Positions 1-8,978 of a stretch of 45,351 nt of DNA are shown in pieces. Both the position numbers and the translations under genes were made by a program. How positions within the stretch are numbered: the stretch's first letter is position 1; each line of letters opens with the position of its first letter. The notes beneath the pieces were generated by a model. The model was given only the letters and a program-made list of their open reading frames with translations. It searched no databases and was not told the origin of the DNA. This DNA is from Salinisphaera sp. G21_0 (lineage in GTDB: Bacteria > Pseudomonadota > Gammaproteobacteria > Pseudomonadales > Endozoicomonadaceae): contig NZ_JAGHQW010000047.1 of assembly GCF_017744115.1 (NCBI RefSeq), positions 1 to 45,351 on the forward strand. The letters are read 5' to 3'.

Positions 1-340
1 GCGCAATACGGGCATAATTAATGGTGTCGTAACTGTAGCGAATGGGTGGCCAGAGCATCCATCCTTTGGGCTCGACCAGTTCTTTGGCAAATTCCTGTCG
101 GTAGTCCATTTCCAGTTCAAACTCTCCGCCAAAGGTGGTTTCCGGATAGGTGACCAGGGTCGGGAAATAGGGGCTGCCGTCATACCAGAGCAGCAGCGGT
201 TTATCGTTAGCAACCACCTCTGCCAGCAGGGTTATGACGAAGAGAATGCTGAATATCCAGAGTGAAATATAGCCCCGGCGATTCAGCTTGAAATTCTGCC
301 AGCGGCGCTGGTTGAGCGGATTAAGTTTGAACCTTGTCAT
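1..340 (-). CDS. yejE: Microcin C/oligopeptide ABC transporter permease YejE, N-terminal part (cut by window edge)
   Basis: This is the first 113 codons of an inner-membrane permease read leftwards; the rest lies outside the window. The start is ATG at 338-340. The N-terminus opens with the MTRFKLNPLNQRRW-type basic segment and is followed by one hydrophobic helix. It then has a long periplasmic stretch containing DNKPLLLWYDGSPYFPT and YPETTFGGEFELEMDYR, which is typical of the YejE extracytoplasmic insert. It follows yejB by only 6 bp in the same direction, so the two are cotranscribed. YejE and YejB form the channel of a peptide importer with the binding proteins encoded upstream. The identity is firm from sequence pattern and operon context; the transport substrate is not shown. 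Confidence 0.9.
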   Translation of the reverse strand, partial: MTRFKLNPLNQRRWQNFKLNRRGYISLWIFSILFVITLLAEVVANDKPLLLWYDGSPYFPTLVTYPETTFGGEFELEMDYRQEFAKELVEPKGWMLWPPIRYSYDTINYARIA

Positions 341-346
341 TCCACG

Positions 347-1435
347 TCAGTCCCTGGCTTCGAAGTCAATACGGGGGTCAACGGCGACATAGGTGAGATC
401 ACCGAGGAGTTTGATCAGCATACCCAGCAGGGTAAAGATATAAAGAGAGCCAAAAACCACGGGATAATCCCGGTTGATGGCGGCTTCATAGCCAAGCAGT
501 CCGAGCCCATCCAGAGAAAAAATGATTTCAATCAGCAAGGAGCTGGTAAACAGGATGCCTATTAACGCCGCAGGGAAGCCGGAAATTACCAGCAACATGG
601 CATTTCGGAAGATATGGCCATACAGGACTTTTCGGTCATCCAGCCCTTTGGCTCTTGCGGTTTGCACATATTGTTTATGGATTTCATCAAGGAATGAATT
701 CTTGGTGAGCATGGTCAGTGTGGCAAAGCCACTGATGACCATGCAGATGATGGGCAATATCATGTGCCAGATATAGTCTCGTATCTGCCCCAGAAAGCTT
801 AATTCGTCGAAATTGTCCGATACCAGCCCTCGCAGTGGGAAAACGTTCCAGTAACTGCCTCCGGCAAACAGCACGATTAGCAGAATGGCCAGAAGAAAGC
901 TCGGAATCGCATAACCCGTGGTGATCACAGCGCTTGACCAGATATCGAACCGACTGCCGTGTTTCAATGCCTTGCGAATACCCAGCGGAATGGAGATCAG
1001 GTAGATGATCAGGGTGCTCCAGAGGCCCAGTGAAATTGAGACCGGCAGTTTCTCCTTAATCAGGTCGACCACTTTGGCGTCGCGGAAAAACGAGTCGCCA
1101 AAATCAAAGGTCAGGTAGTTTTTGATCATCTGCACAAACCGCTCATGGGCTGGCTTATCAAAGCCGTACAGTTGCTCGATATCTTTGATCAGTTCCGGGT
1201 CAAGACCTCTGCGTCCGCGATATTCTCCGCTCTCATCCAGACTCATCTGTTGGACTTCGGCGTTACCGGAACCTCCGATTCGGCTGATGGCATTGACTTC
1301 AAAACCCTCAAGTTTGGCAATCATCTGTTCCACCGGGCCACCGGGAGCGGCCTGAATGATAACAAAGTTCACCAGCATGATTCCGAACAGGGTCGGGATC
1401 ATCAGGGCAAGTCGGCGCAAGATATAGCTGCTCAT
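347..1435 (-). CDS. yejB: Microcin C/oligopeptide ABC transporter permease YejB
   Basis: The 362-residue inner-membrane permease is the usual length for YejB. It begins [20 protein letters not shown], the standard BPD_transp_1 (DppB/OppB-like) N-terminal helix, followed by the [10 protein letters not shown] segment. A central periplasmic region carries [12 protein letters not shown]. The C-terminal half holds several helices and the EAA-type cytoplasmic loop ([24 protein letters not shown] is the relevant region; key residues are ARAKG) that contacts the ATPase. It ends [10 protein letters not shown], characteristic of this subfamily. The start is ATG 1433-1435 with an AGGA Shine-Dalgarno about 8 nt upstream. 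It lies 12 bp downstream of yejA and 6 bp before yejE. Confidence 0.95.
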   Translation of the reverse strand: MSSYILRRLALMIPTLFGIMLVNFVIIQAAPGGPVEQMIAKLEGFEVNAISRIGGSGNAEVQQMSLDESGEYRGRRGLDPELIKDIEQLYGFDKPAHERFVQMIKNYLTFDFGDSFFRDAKVVDLIKEKLPVSISLGLWSTLIIYLISIPLGIRKALKHGSRFDIWSSAVITTGYAIPSFLLAILLIVLFAGGSYWNVFPLRGLVSDNFDELSFLGQIRDYIWHMILPIICMVISGFATLTMLTKNSFLDEIHKQYVQTARAKGLDDRKVLYGHIFRNAMLLVISGFPAALIGILFTSSLLIEIIFSLDGLGLLGYEAAINRDYPVVFGSLYIFTLLGMLIKLLGDLTYVAVDPRIDFEARD

Positions 1436-1447
1436 GGAGGGTTCCTG

Positions 1448-3442
1448 TTAACGGTTTTTTCTGCGGTGATAAATCCAGACAGGAATAAGTCCCAGCAATA
1501 TCAGTGCTGAGTATAACCATGAACTGTCGTTTTCAGCGTTATCGGCTGTCGCCCCGGCATCACCGTTGTTCCGGGATGACTCAGTTGTTGCATCCGGTTG
1601 ACTGTCGATCCACCAGGTATAAATGTCGGTACTGTACAAAGGTTCTGATTCTGGCCTGATTAATCGGCTGGAATGGGCGATTCGATCATAAGGGTAGTAC
1701 CACTGGGGAATCAGGTACTCACCCCACAACAGCACCCGGTCCAGCGCTTTTACTGCGGTCGTCAGCTCCTCTCTGCTGGTGGCATCAATCACATGATCAA
1801 TCATGGCATCCACCACCGGATCTTTGATTCCCATGTAGTTACGGCTGCCTTTGGTGTCTGCCGCTTTACTGCCCCAGAAACCCGTCTGCTCATTACCCGG
1901 AGAGGCAGATTGGCCATAGCCGGCAACGATCATGTCATAGTCAAAGTCACGAATACGGTTGATGTATTGGGAGATATCAACGGTTCGGATCTTCAGTTCA
2001 ATGCCCATTTGTTCCAGATTTTTCTTGAAGGGCAGCGCCACCCGCTCAAGAGAGGGTTGTCCGAGCAGTAACTCAACCTCCAGGGGTTGGCCATTGTTAT
2101 TGACCAGCTGGTTGTTCTCAAGGGTCCACCCTGCTTTTTTCAATAGCCTCAGTGCTTTTTTCAGTTGCGGCCGGATATTGCCGGAACCATTGGTTACCGG
2201 AACGCTATAGGGTCTGGTAAAGAGTTCAGCCGGTAATTGCTTGCGCCAGGGTTCAAGGAGCTTCAGTTCATCGCCTTCTGGAATGCCGGTGGCTTCCATG
2301 CCTGAATTGCCAAAATAGCTCTTCGAACGAATGTAGCTGTCATGGAACAGGTTGCGATTCAGCCATTCGAAATCCATGGCATAGCCCATGGCTTTTCGGA
2401 CCAGGGGATCCTGCAGGAAGTCCCGTCGCAGGTTGAAGGCAAAGCCCTGGATAGGCGCAGGGTTTCGGGTAGGGATGGTGGCCAGAATCAGTTCACCGTT
2501 GTGAACCGGGGGTACGTCGTAGGCAGTGGCCCAGTTTTTGGCAATATTTTCATAGCGCAGGTCATATTCGCCAGCTTTCAGTGCCTGCAGGGCAACATGT
2601 TCGTCCCGGTAGTAGTCGTAACTGACCTCATCAAAATTATATCGGCCCCTGTTAACGGGTAAGTCTTTGGCCCAGTAATCCTTGACCCGCTGATAGACAA
2701 TACTCCGGCCGCCATCAACACTTTTAACCTGATAGGGACCACTGCCAAGGGGGATTTGCAGTGAGGCAGAGGAAAAATCATTCTCATCCAGTTCCCAGTA
2801 ATGTTTAGGGAGCACAGGCAGCTCTGACAGAATAAAAGGCAGTTCACGGTTATTGCTATGTTTGAATGTGAATTTGACCCGACGATCAGCAAGAACGGTG
2901 ACGGTGTCCACATCGGAATAGTAACTGCGGTAGAAAGGGTGTCCCTGACGGGTCAGCAGTTCAAAGGTGTATTTTACATCGTCAGCAGTGATCCGCTGAC
3001 CATCATGGAAACGGGCGTCGGGGTTCAGATTAAAGGTAATGCTGCTGTTATCAGAGGCTTTTTCTGCGGACTCGGCGATGAGTGGATAGAGGGAGAAAGG
3101 CTCATCACGGCTCTGGGTCATCAATGTGTCATAAATAAGCCCGATACCGCTAACCGGGGTTCCTTTGTTGGTATATGGATTGAGGCTGTCAAAGGTACCA
3201 CTGGCAGCCATACGAATACTGCCGCCTTTGGGGGCATCCGGATTGACATAATCAAAGTGCGTAAAGGGCTTGCTGCCATATTTCGCTTCACCGTGCAGCA
3301 CCAGTGACGTTTTAGCGATGACCTCGTGCTCAGACCCGGTTGTATGTCCCGAGGCAGTGGCTGATGACCCGCTGGAATAAGAGAGAGTCACCCCAAGGGT
3401 CAGCGCTGCAAGTGTAAGATAACCAGAATTCATGACCATCAT
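1448..3442 (-). CDS. yejA: YejA-like peptide-binding protein with C-terminal membrane anchor (copy 1)
   Basis: A family 5 extracellular solute-binding protein (SBP_bac_5, YejA type) of about 664 residues, expected to capture oligopeptides for YejBE. The signal peptide is hydrophobic (LTLAALTLGVTLSYSSG). The mature domain starts near HFDYVNPDAPKGGSIRM, and it shows FHDGQRITADDVKYTFE and GSGPYQVKSVDGGRSIVY, family hallmarks. It differs from the two neighbouring copies at the C-terminus: after the shared TWW end there is an acidic, low-complexity linker rich in N, D and A. That is followed by a hydrophobic helix (WLYSALILLGLIPVWIY) and a basic HRRKNR tail, so it appears tethered to the membrane. 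The start is uncertain: a TTG at 3448 and ATGs at 3442, 3439 and 3433 are all possible, with no strong Shine-Dalgarno. Confidence 0.9.
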   Translation of the reverse strand: MMVMNSGYLTLAALTLGVTLSYSSGSSATASGHTTGSEHEVIAKTSLVLHGEAKYGSKPFTHFDYVNPDAPKGGSIRMAASGTFDSLNPYTNKGTPVSGIGLIYDTLMTQSRDEPFSLYPLIAESAEKASDNSSITFNLNPDARFHDGQRITADDVKYTFELLTRQGHPFYRSYYSDVDTVTVLADRRVKFTFKHSNNRELPFILSELPVLPKHYWELDENDFSSASLQIPLGSGPYQVKSVDGGRSIVYQRVKDYWAKDLPVNRGRYNFDEVSYDYYRDEHVALQALKAGEYDLRYENIAKNWATAYDVPPVHNGELILATIPTRNPAPIQGFAFNLRRDFLQDPLVRKAMGYAMDFEWLNRNLFHDSYIRSKSYFGNSGMEATGIPEGDELKLLEPWRKQLPAELFTRPYSVPVTNGSGNIRPQLKKALRLLKKAGWTLENNQLVNNNGQPLEVELLLGQPSLERVALPFKKNLEQMGIELKIRTVDISQYINRIRDFDYDMIVAGYGQSASPGNEQTGFWGSKAADTKGSRNYMGIKDPVVDAMIDHVIDATSREELTTAVKALDRVLLWGEYLIPQWYYPYDRIAHSSRLIRPESEPLYSTDIYTWWIDSQPDATTESSRNNGDAGATADNAENDSSWLYSALILLGLIPVWIYHRRKNR

Positions 3443-3499
3443 AAGCAACCGTTAGTATTTAAGAATCTCTGTGCAGTCTTGTATATAAGTAATCGTTCT

Positions 3500-3529
3500 A
3501 ATATAGACTGAACCATGGATGGTTGTTAA
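3500..3529 (-). promoter_or_regulatory. Candidate sigma-70 promoter with overlapping inverted repeat upstream of yejA copy 1
   Basis: In the 112-bp gap between yejA copies 1 and 2, the minus strand reads TTAACA (3529-3524), an 18-nt spacer, then TATATT (3505-3500). The spacer holds an inverted repeat AACCAT-GG-ATGGTT at 3511-3524. This would allow yejA-yejB-yejE to be expressed separately from the two upstream copies. The repeat position suggests a repressor site, but this is inference from pattern alone. Confidence 0.35.
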
Positions 3530-3554
3530 GTACCAGTCCTGCTTTGTCAGCATA

Positions 3555-5357
3555 TCAATATTCCCGCCACCAGGTACTTAAGCCATTGTCAAAAGGCGGG
3601 GCAAGCTCAGGGTGTTGCAATCCCGGCCAGTAAACCATTGGCCAATAGGGCAGGTACCATTGAGGAATGACCGCGTAGTGCCAGAGTACGATCCGATCAA
3701 TGGCCCGGGTGTAAAGAGTCAGCTCTTCACGGGTTGTTGCCATGATGGCTTTATCTATCATACGGTCCAGCGAGTCGAGTTTAATGCCGGAAAGGTTTTG
3801 TCCCGCGTCACTGTCTGCGCTGGCGCTGCCCCAGAAATTTTTCAACTCGGTACCGGGGGTAATGCCAGGGTAAAAGCCGTGAATGATCATATCAAAATCA
3901 AACCTGCGGAGACGATTGATGTACCGCGAGGCATCTACGGTATTGATGCTGGCGGCAATACCCAGTTCCCTGAGATTACGGACGAATGGAATCACAAAAC
4001 GTTCATGTTCTGGATCAGTCAGCAGAATTTCAAACTTCAGTGGTTGACCATGGGGATCAACAAGCGTTTTGTTTTTGTAGCGATAACCTGCTTCTTTCAG
4101 CCATTGGAAGGCCAGTGTCTTGTTGTTTCGCCAGTTGCCTGAACCATCTGTCTGAACCGGCTCCCAGCGATTGGTAAACAGCTCATCAGGAAGCTTATTC
4201 TGCCAGGGAGCGAGAATTGTCTTCTCTTTGTCAGAAGGTGGCTTATCAGCCGCAAGGTCTGAGTTAGAGAAAAGGCTGTAGGCCTGATGGTACATCCCAA
4301 AAAACAGGTGTTGATTCATCCAGTTGAAATCCAGCGCCTGTGAAATGGCTTTTCTGACTTTTCGACTGGCAAAAACCGGCTTTCTCAGATTGAATACAAA
4401 CGCTCGCATGCCCAGACTTTTGTTATCTATTTTTTCCTGAATGAATTTTGCCTTACCTGTCTGCGTTGGTTTATAAGCCTGTGACCAGCTTCGGGGATTG
4501 GCATCAATGCGGAGGTCGTACTCTCCTTTTTTAAAGGCCTCAAGGGCTATGCTGTCGTCCCGGAAATAGTCGGTTCTGATAAGATCAAAGTTATGTCGAC
4601 CTTTGTTGACGGCCAGGTCAGCTGCCCAATAATCCGTAACACGTTCATAGGTAACAAAGCGTCCGGGGCTGAACTCTTTTACCCGGTAAGGACCACCGGA
4701 CAGTGGGGGCTTCAGTGTCGCCTTGAAGAGGTCACGCTCTGGTCGCTGCCAGTAGTGCGCTGGCAGCACCCTGAGTTGAGAGAGTCGAAGGATCAGACTT
4801 TTGGCTGGTGGCTCAGAAAAACTGAAACGAACAGACGTTGTCGATATAGCCTCGACATTATCAATGATTCCATAGAGGTGCCTGTAGTGAGGTGGGCCTC
4901 GTTTTTTCAGTGATTGGAAGGTATAGACAACATCTTCTGAGGTGATGGCGTGTCCATCATGAAACCGGGCATGAGGATTCAGATGGTATATGACCCACTG
5001 AAAATCATCCGGATACTCAATTTGCCGGGCGATCAGGCCATAGACTGAATAGGGTTCATCACCGGCCCTTGCCATCAACGGGTCATAGAGAAAGTAGCTG
5101 CCATCAGCCCAGATGCCTTTTGGGGCAAAAGTATTAAACGTATCAAAACTGCCGACAACGCCTTTTCTCAGAGTACCGCCTTTGGGGGCATTGGGGTTGG
5201 CATAGCCAAAGTGGGTAAAATTCTCAGGATATTGCAGCGAGTTATGAAAGCTCAGGCCATGAGCTATCGTTGAATTTTTATCGGCAGGGTTTGCGCAGGC
5301 ATACACAGAGTAGATAAGACTGATAAATAGAAATCCATTTTTCAAAAAGTCAGTCAT
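3555..5357 (-). CDS. YejA-like peptide-binding protein (copy 2)
   Basis: A family 5 solute-binding protein of about 600 residues, collinear with the copies on both sides. It has a signal peptide (FLFISLIYSVYACA). It then carries FTHFGYANPNAPKGGTL, FHDGHAITSEDVVYTFQ, and SGGPYRVKEFSPGRFVTYER, matching the YejA fold. It ends in the STWWREY segment without any membrane anchor, so the product should be freely periplasmic. The ATG at 5357 has an AAGGA Shine-Dalgarno about 9 nt upstream and is preferred over an in-frame TTG at 5375. It lies 28 bp downstream of copy 3. The copies differ across the ligand-binding region, which suggests separate peptide preferences sharing the single visible permease. 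Confidence 0.92.
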   Translation of the reverse strand: MTDFLKNGFLFISLIYSVYACANPADKNSTIAHGLSFHNSLQYPENFTHFGYANPNAPKGGTLRKGVVGSFDTFNTFAPKGIWADGSYFLYDPLMARAGDEPYSVYGLIARQIEYPDDFQWVIYHLNPHARFHDGHAITSEDVVYTFQSLKKRGPPHYRHLYGIIDNVEAISTTSVRFSFSEPPAKSLILRLSQLRVLPAHYWQRPERDLFKATLKPPLSGGPYRVKEFSPGRFVTYERVTDYWAADLAVNKGRHNFDLIRTDYFRDDSIALEAFKKGEYDLRIDANPRSWSQAYKPTQTGKAKFIQEKIDNKSLGMRAFVFNLRKPVFASRKVRKAISQALDFNWMNQHLFFGMYHQAYSLFSNSDLAADKPPSDKEKTILAPWQNKLPDELFTNRWEPVQTDGSGNWRNNKTLAFQWLKEAGYRYKNKTLVDPHGQPLKFEILLTDPEHERFVIPFVRNLRELGIAASINTVDASRYINRLRRFDFDMIIHGFYPGITPGTELKNFWGSASADSDAGQNLSGIKLDSLDRMIDKAIMATTREELTLYTRAIDRIVLWHYAVIPQWYLPYWPMVYWPGLQHPELAPPFDNGLSTWWREY

Positions 5358-5385
5358 CCAGCGAGTTCCTTTCAATCAGTCACAC

Positions 5386-7191
5386 TTATTGGTTTTTCTG
5401 GTACCACCAGGTACTCAAATCCAGTGCATAGGGCGCAGGATTTTTCGGGTACCTCAATTGCTGTTTGTGGACTATCAGCCAGTGGGGCTGGTACCAAAGT
5501 GGCAGTACATAGTGATTCCAGAGAATGATTCTATCCATGGATTTGACCAGCGTTAGCAGTTCCTCCCTGGAGTTGGCCCGGGGTATTTTCTCCGTCAGGC
5601 TATCAATGGATTTCAGCTTGATACCGGCAATATTTCTGGAACCGTGCTGGTCAACAGTCGCTGAACCCCATAAGCTGGCCTGCTCTGTGCCGGGTGAGGG
5701 CGTGTGGGGAAAGGTGTACAGAACCATATCAAAGTCCTGGTTTCTTAGCCTTTCTACATATTGGGCAGCGTCTACGGTTCTTATATTCAGTCTGATCCCC
5801 AGGCTTTCCAAAGTCTTTTGAACTGGAATAAAGATCCGTTCATCTTCAGAAGAGGACAACAGGATTTCAAGCTCCAGCGGTTTGCCGTTTTGGTTCACCA
5901 GCTGGTTGTTGTTGATGGTCCAGCCGCTCTGCTTTAACAGCGATAGCGCTTTTCTTTTGCGATCCCGGCGGGTCATCCGGGGCTCATCTCCCGGTGGAAT
6001 CCATGCCTGATCCAATGCTTGTTCCGGAATTTCATGTTTCCATACTGAGAGCAGTTCTGTTTCCTGTTGAGAGGGTTTTCCCGAAGCCCCCAGTTCTGTC
6101 CCGGCAAAAACGCTGTCTGCCCGATGGTACATACCATGGAATAAGTGTCGATTGATCCAGTCAAACTCAACGGCATATCCCAGTGCTTCTCTGACACCCG
6201 GCTCTGATAGAATCTCTCTTCTGGTGTTGTAGGTGATGGTTAATGTCTGCGGGTTACGATTGCTTAAAGATGTGCGAATCAATTGGTTTTTTTTCAGTGA
6301 TTCATCCCGTATCTGGTCATGCCAGACGCGAGGATCGCTGATGGCTTTGAAATCGTATTCTCCTTTCTGCAAGGCTTCTAAAAGGACATGGCTGTTTCGA
6401 TAATACTCGTATTGAATGCGATCAAAATTGTTTCTTCCCCGGTTAACGGGCAGATCTTTCCCCCAGTAGTTTTCGACCCTGGCAAAGGTTATTGAGCGTC
6501 CTGGCTCTATTTTCACAGGTTTATAGGGGCCACTGCTGACAGGAATCTCCATACCGGGAGAAGAGAAATCACGGTTTGCCCAATAGTGTTTCGGTAGAAT
6601 GGGCATTTGCCCAAGAATCAATGGCAGTTCCCGATTATTGCTATGCCTGAACACAAAAAGTACTCTGTGGCTGCTGGTGGCTTCTACCTTCTCGACATCC
6701 TGATAGAACTGTTTATAAAACGTTGACCCTTTTTCCCGGAGCAGGTCAAAACTGAATTTAACATCATAAGCAGTGACGGGGTGGCCATCATGGAATCGGG
6801 CCGCCGGGTTTATGGCAAAGGAGACCCAGGTATTATCAGGGGCAAGTTCTATACCCTCGGCAATCAGGCCATATTTGGTCAGGGGCTCATCCCAGGATCT
6901 GGCCAGCAGCGTATCATACATCATATGGCTGCCAGCCGCGGCTGTGCCACGATCAATATAAGGGATAAGGCTGTCAAAATGACCAATAACGCCCTGTTTC
7001 AGCTCACCACCTTTTGGTGCATCGGGATTAACATAGTTAAAGTGCCGAAAGCTCTCAGCATACCCGGGCTCACCATAAAGGCTGATGGCGTGTCTTAACC
7101 TGCTGTTCTGGTCTGCAGCAGATAGCATTGGACTGATACTCAAGACACAGATGATCAGCGGTGTTGTTAATCTGAAGACGGTAAACCCCAT
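5386..7191 (-). CDS. YejA-like peptide-binding protein (copy 3, first in the cluster)
   Basis: A family 5 solute-binding protein of 601 residues with a clear signal peptide (LIICVLSISPMLSAADQ). Landmarks are FRHFNYVNPDAPKGGEL, FHDGHPVTAYDVKFSFD, SSGPYKPVKIEPGRSITF and NRGRNNFDRI. It ends DLSTWWYQKNQ, with no C-terminal anchor. ATG 7189-7191 is the only sensible start before the signal peptide. It is the promoter-proximal gene of the yej cluster, read leftwards after the mltD terminator. It resembles copy 1 more than copy 2 in places (for example RHSNNRELPLIL against KHSNNRELPFIL), so the duplications probably occurred in steps. Confidence 0.92.
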   Translation of the reverse strand: MGFTVFRLTTPLIICVLSISPMLSAADQNSRLRHAISLYGEPGYAESFRHFNYVNPDAPKGGELKQGVIGHFDSLIPYIDRGTAAAGSHMMYDTLLARSWDEPLTKYGLIAEGIELAPDNTWVSFAINPAARFHDGHPVTAYDVKFSFDLLREKGSTFYKQFYQDVEKVEATSSHRVLFVFRHSNNRELPLILGQMPILPKHYWANRDFSSPGMEIPVSSGPYKPVKIEPGRSITFARVENYWGKDLPVNRGRNNFDRIQYEYYRNSHVLLEALQKGEYDFKAISDPRVWHDQIRDESLKKNQLIRTSLSNRNPQTLTITYNTRREILSEPGVREALGYAVEFDWINRHLFHGMYHRADSVFAGTELGASGKPSQQETELLSVWKHEIPEQALDQAWIPPGDEPRMTRRDRKRKALSLLKQSGWTINNNQLVNQNGKPLELEILLSSSEDERIFIPVQKTLESLGIRLNIRTVDAAQYVERLRNQDFDMVLYTFPHTPSPGTEQASLWGSATVDQHGSRNIAGIKLKSIDSLTEKIPRANSREELLTLVKSMDRIILWNHYVLPLWYQPHWLIVHKQQLRYPKNPAPYALDLSTWWYQKNQ

Positions 7192-7268
7192 AGCCGTAAT
7201 CCCGATGTCTGCTCTTAAAGACTTATCTTATTTTTGGGAGAGATGATCAAAGATCAGGACCTTCCAGC

Positions 7269-7288
7269 AAAAAAGCTATCAGGATAGC
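7269..7288 (-). terminator. Rho-independent terminator after mltD
   Basis: On the minus strand GCTATC-CT-GATAGC forms a short hairpin (7288-7275) followed at once by six T (7274-7269). It lies 23 bp beyond the mltD stop and ahead of yejA copy 3, so it separates the two transcription units. Confidence 0.7.
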
Positions 7289-7310
7289 ATCTGCCGGAAA
7301 GGTGGGGGTG

Positions 7311-8936
7311 TCAGAAGCTGCGGGTTACATTGACAAATAATGTGACCTGCTGGCCGGGGTGAATGAATTTGCCATTCATATCGCTGTTCCAATCCCTGAT
7401 CTGGGCGACATTCACATTAAACTTTGAGGCAATTTTGGCCAGGGAGTCACCGGAACGGACTTTGTAGTGTACCTTTCTCACAACCGCATTTTGTGAATCC
7501 TGTTTCTTCCAGACCACCAGCTTCTGATTAATTCGCAGTGTATCTTTGGGAGACATATTGTTCCAACGAGCCAGCTCGCTAACACCAACATCGTACTTTT
7601 GGGCAATCGTCCAGAAGCTGTCGCCAGACTTTACCAGATACTCAACTTTGTAACGGCCATTCACCGAACGATCTTGCTTTGCTGCAAGGCGCTGGCTGGC
7701 ACTGAGTGTGTAACTTTCTGCTGTTTTCGCGGCTACCGGGATCATCAGGCCCTGACCAATACGGATAATGGTTCCGCTGAGTTTATTGGCCTCGGTAATG
7801 ACATTGACACTGGTCCGGTATTTCATGGCAATGGTACTCAGGGTGTCACCGGCACTCACTGTGTAGCGATCCCATTTTACCCGTTTCTCCGGCGGCAGGC
7901 TTGCCAGCTGAGTCCGGAAATGTTCAGCATGAGTGACTGGGACTACCAGGTGGTGAGGACCTTCCGGTGGCGTTGACCAGCGGTTCAGCCCGGGGTTGAG
8001 TCGGTAGAGTTCTTCCAATTCGACACCCGACAGTTTGGCTGCCTTGGCCATATCCAGCTGACCACTGGTATCTACCTTGGCGAAGTAGGGCTTATTGGGG
8101 ATTTTGTTCAACCGGACGCCATGTTTGGATGGGTTTCGAACCACTTTGCCAAGGGCGATCAGTTTCGGGACATAGGCCGTGGTTTCCCTGGGAAGATCAA
8201 GTGCCCAGAAACGGGTAGATTTACCGAGCTTTTTGTTTTTCCGAACAGCCCGATGTACCCGGCCGGGGCCAGAGTTAAACGCTGCCAGTGCCAGCTCCCA
8301 GTCGCCAAATCTATTGTACAGGGTTTGCATATAGTCCAGTGCTGCACGGGTAGAATGTACCACATCCCGGCGACCGTCATACCACCAGTTCTGATCGAGG
8401 CCGTAGTGTTTACCTGTTGCCGGCATAAACTGCCAGAGCCCTGAAGCACCTGCATGAGAGTAGGCGAAGGGATCGAAGCTGCTCTCCACAATGGGCATCA
8501 GAGCCAGTTCCAGGGGAACATTTCTCGCTTCCGCTTCTTTGACAATAAAATAGAGGTAGGGCTCTGAACGTTTGGAAATCTGGCTGAAGTAAGACTTGTG
8601 ACGTTTATACCAGTTCAGTTCCGCCTGGATTCGCGGGTTATTCTGGTCAAGATCCATTGCCAGGCCTGACTGAATGCGAACCCACAGGTCGTCGATGACC
8701 ACCGGTTCTTTTTTTTCAGGCGTTATCTTCTCCGGTGTTGTGACCTCCACTTTTTCCACAGAAGGCTTTTCAACAATTGGCCTGGTTTCTTTCTTGACGG
8801 TGGATGCCGAAGATGAGGGCGAGTTACTCACCAGCTGACAACCAGTCAGAAACAGCGAAAGGGCCAGCGTTGGCAGAGTCCGTCGGGGTGGGCCAAAAAT
8901 AAACGGCTGGCCTGTTAAGTAGGGGGCTTTGGTCAT
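7311..8936 (-). CDS. mltD: Membrane-bound lytic murein transglycosylase D
   Basis: A 541-residue peptidoglycan lytic transglycosylase that cleaves the MurNAc-GlcNAc bond to give 1,6-anhydromuropeptides. The N-terminal signal ends in a lipobox (LFLTGC), so it should be an outer-membrane lipoprotein. The SLT catalytic domain spans about residues 115-235, with the catalytic Glu in PIVESSFDPFAYSHAGASG followed by LWQFMPATGKHYGL and the ALAAFNSGPGRV motif. Three LysM repeats follow (near residues 350-395, 425-470 and 485-540: YTVSAGDTLSTIA, YLVKSGDSFWTIA, YKVRSGDSLAKIA) and should bind glycan. Placement next to gloB matches the E. coli order. The Shine-Dalgarno is weak at ATG 8936. Confidence 0.96.
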   Translation of the reverse strand: MTKAPYLTGQPFIFGPPRRTLPTLALSLFLTGCQLVSNSPSSSASTVKKETRPIVEKPSVEKVEVTTPEKITPEKKEPVVIDDLWVRIQSGLAMDLDQNNPRIQAELNWYKRHKSYFSQISKRSEPYLYFIVKEAEARNVPLELALMPIVESSFDPFAYSHAGASGLWQFMPATGKHYGLDQNWWYDGRRDVVHSTRAALDYMQTLYNRFGDWELALAAFNSGPGRVHRAVRKNKKLGKSTRFWALDLPRETTAYVPKLIALGKVVRNPSKHGVRLNKIPNKPYFAKVDTSGQLDMAKAAKLSGVELEELYRLNPGLNRWSTPPEGPHHLVVPVTHAEHFRTQLASLPPEKRVKWDRYTVSAGDTLSTIAMKYRTSVNVITEANKLSGTIIRIGQGLMIPVAAKTAESYTLSASQRLAAKQDRSVNGRYKVEYLVKSGDSFWTIAQKYDVGVSELARWNNMSPKDTLRINQKLVVWKKQDSQNAVVRKVHYKVRSGDSLAKIASKFNVNVAQIRDWNSDMNGKFIHPGQQVTLFVNVTRSF

Positions 8937-8978
8937 ATATAGGGTTCTGAGTATTATCAGTTCATTATTTTACCACTA

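Noticed and set aside
1122-1510. Plus-strand ORFs opposite yejB
   Set aside because: They are shadows of a well-supported permease gene, with no ribosome sites or family motifs.
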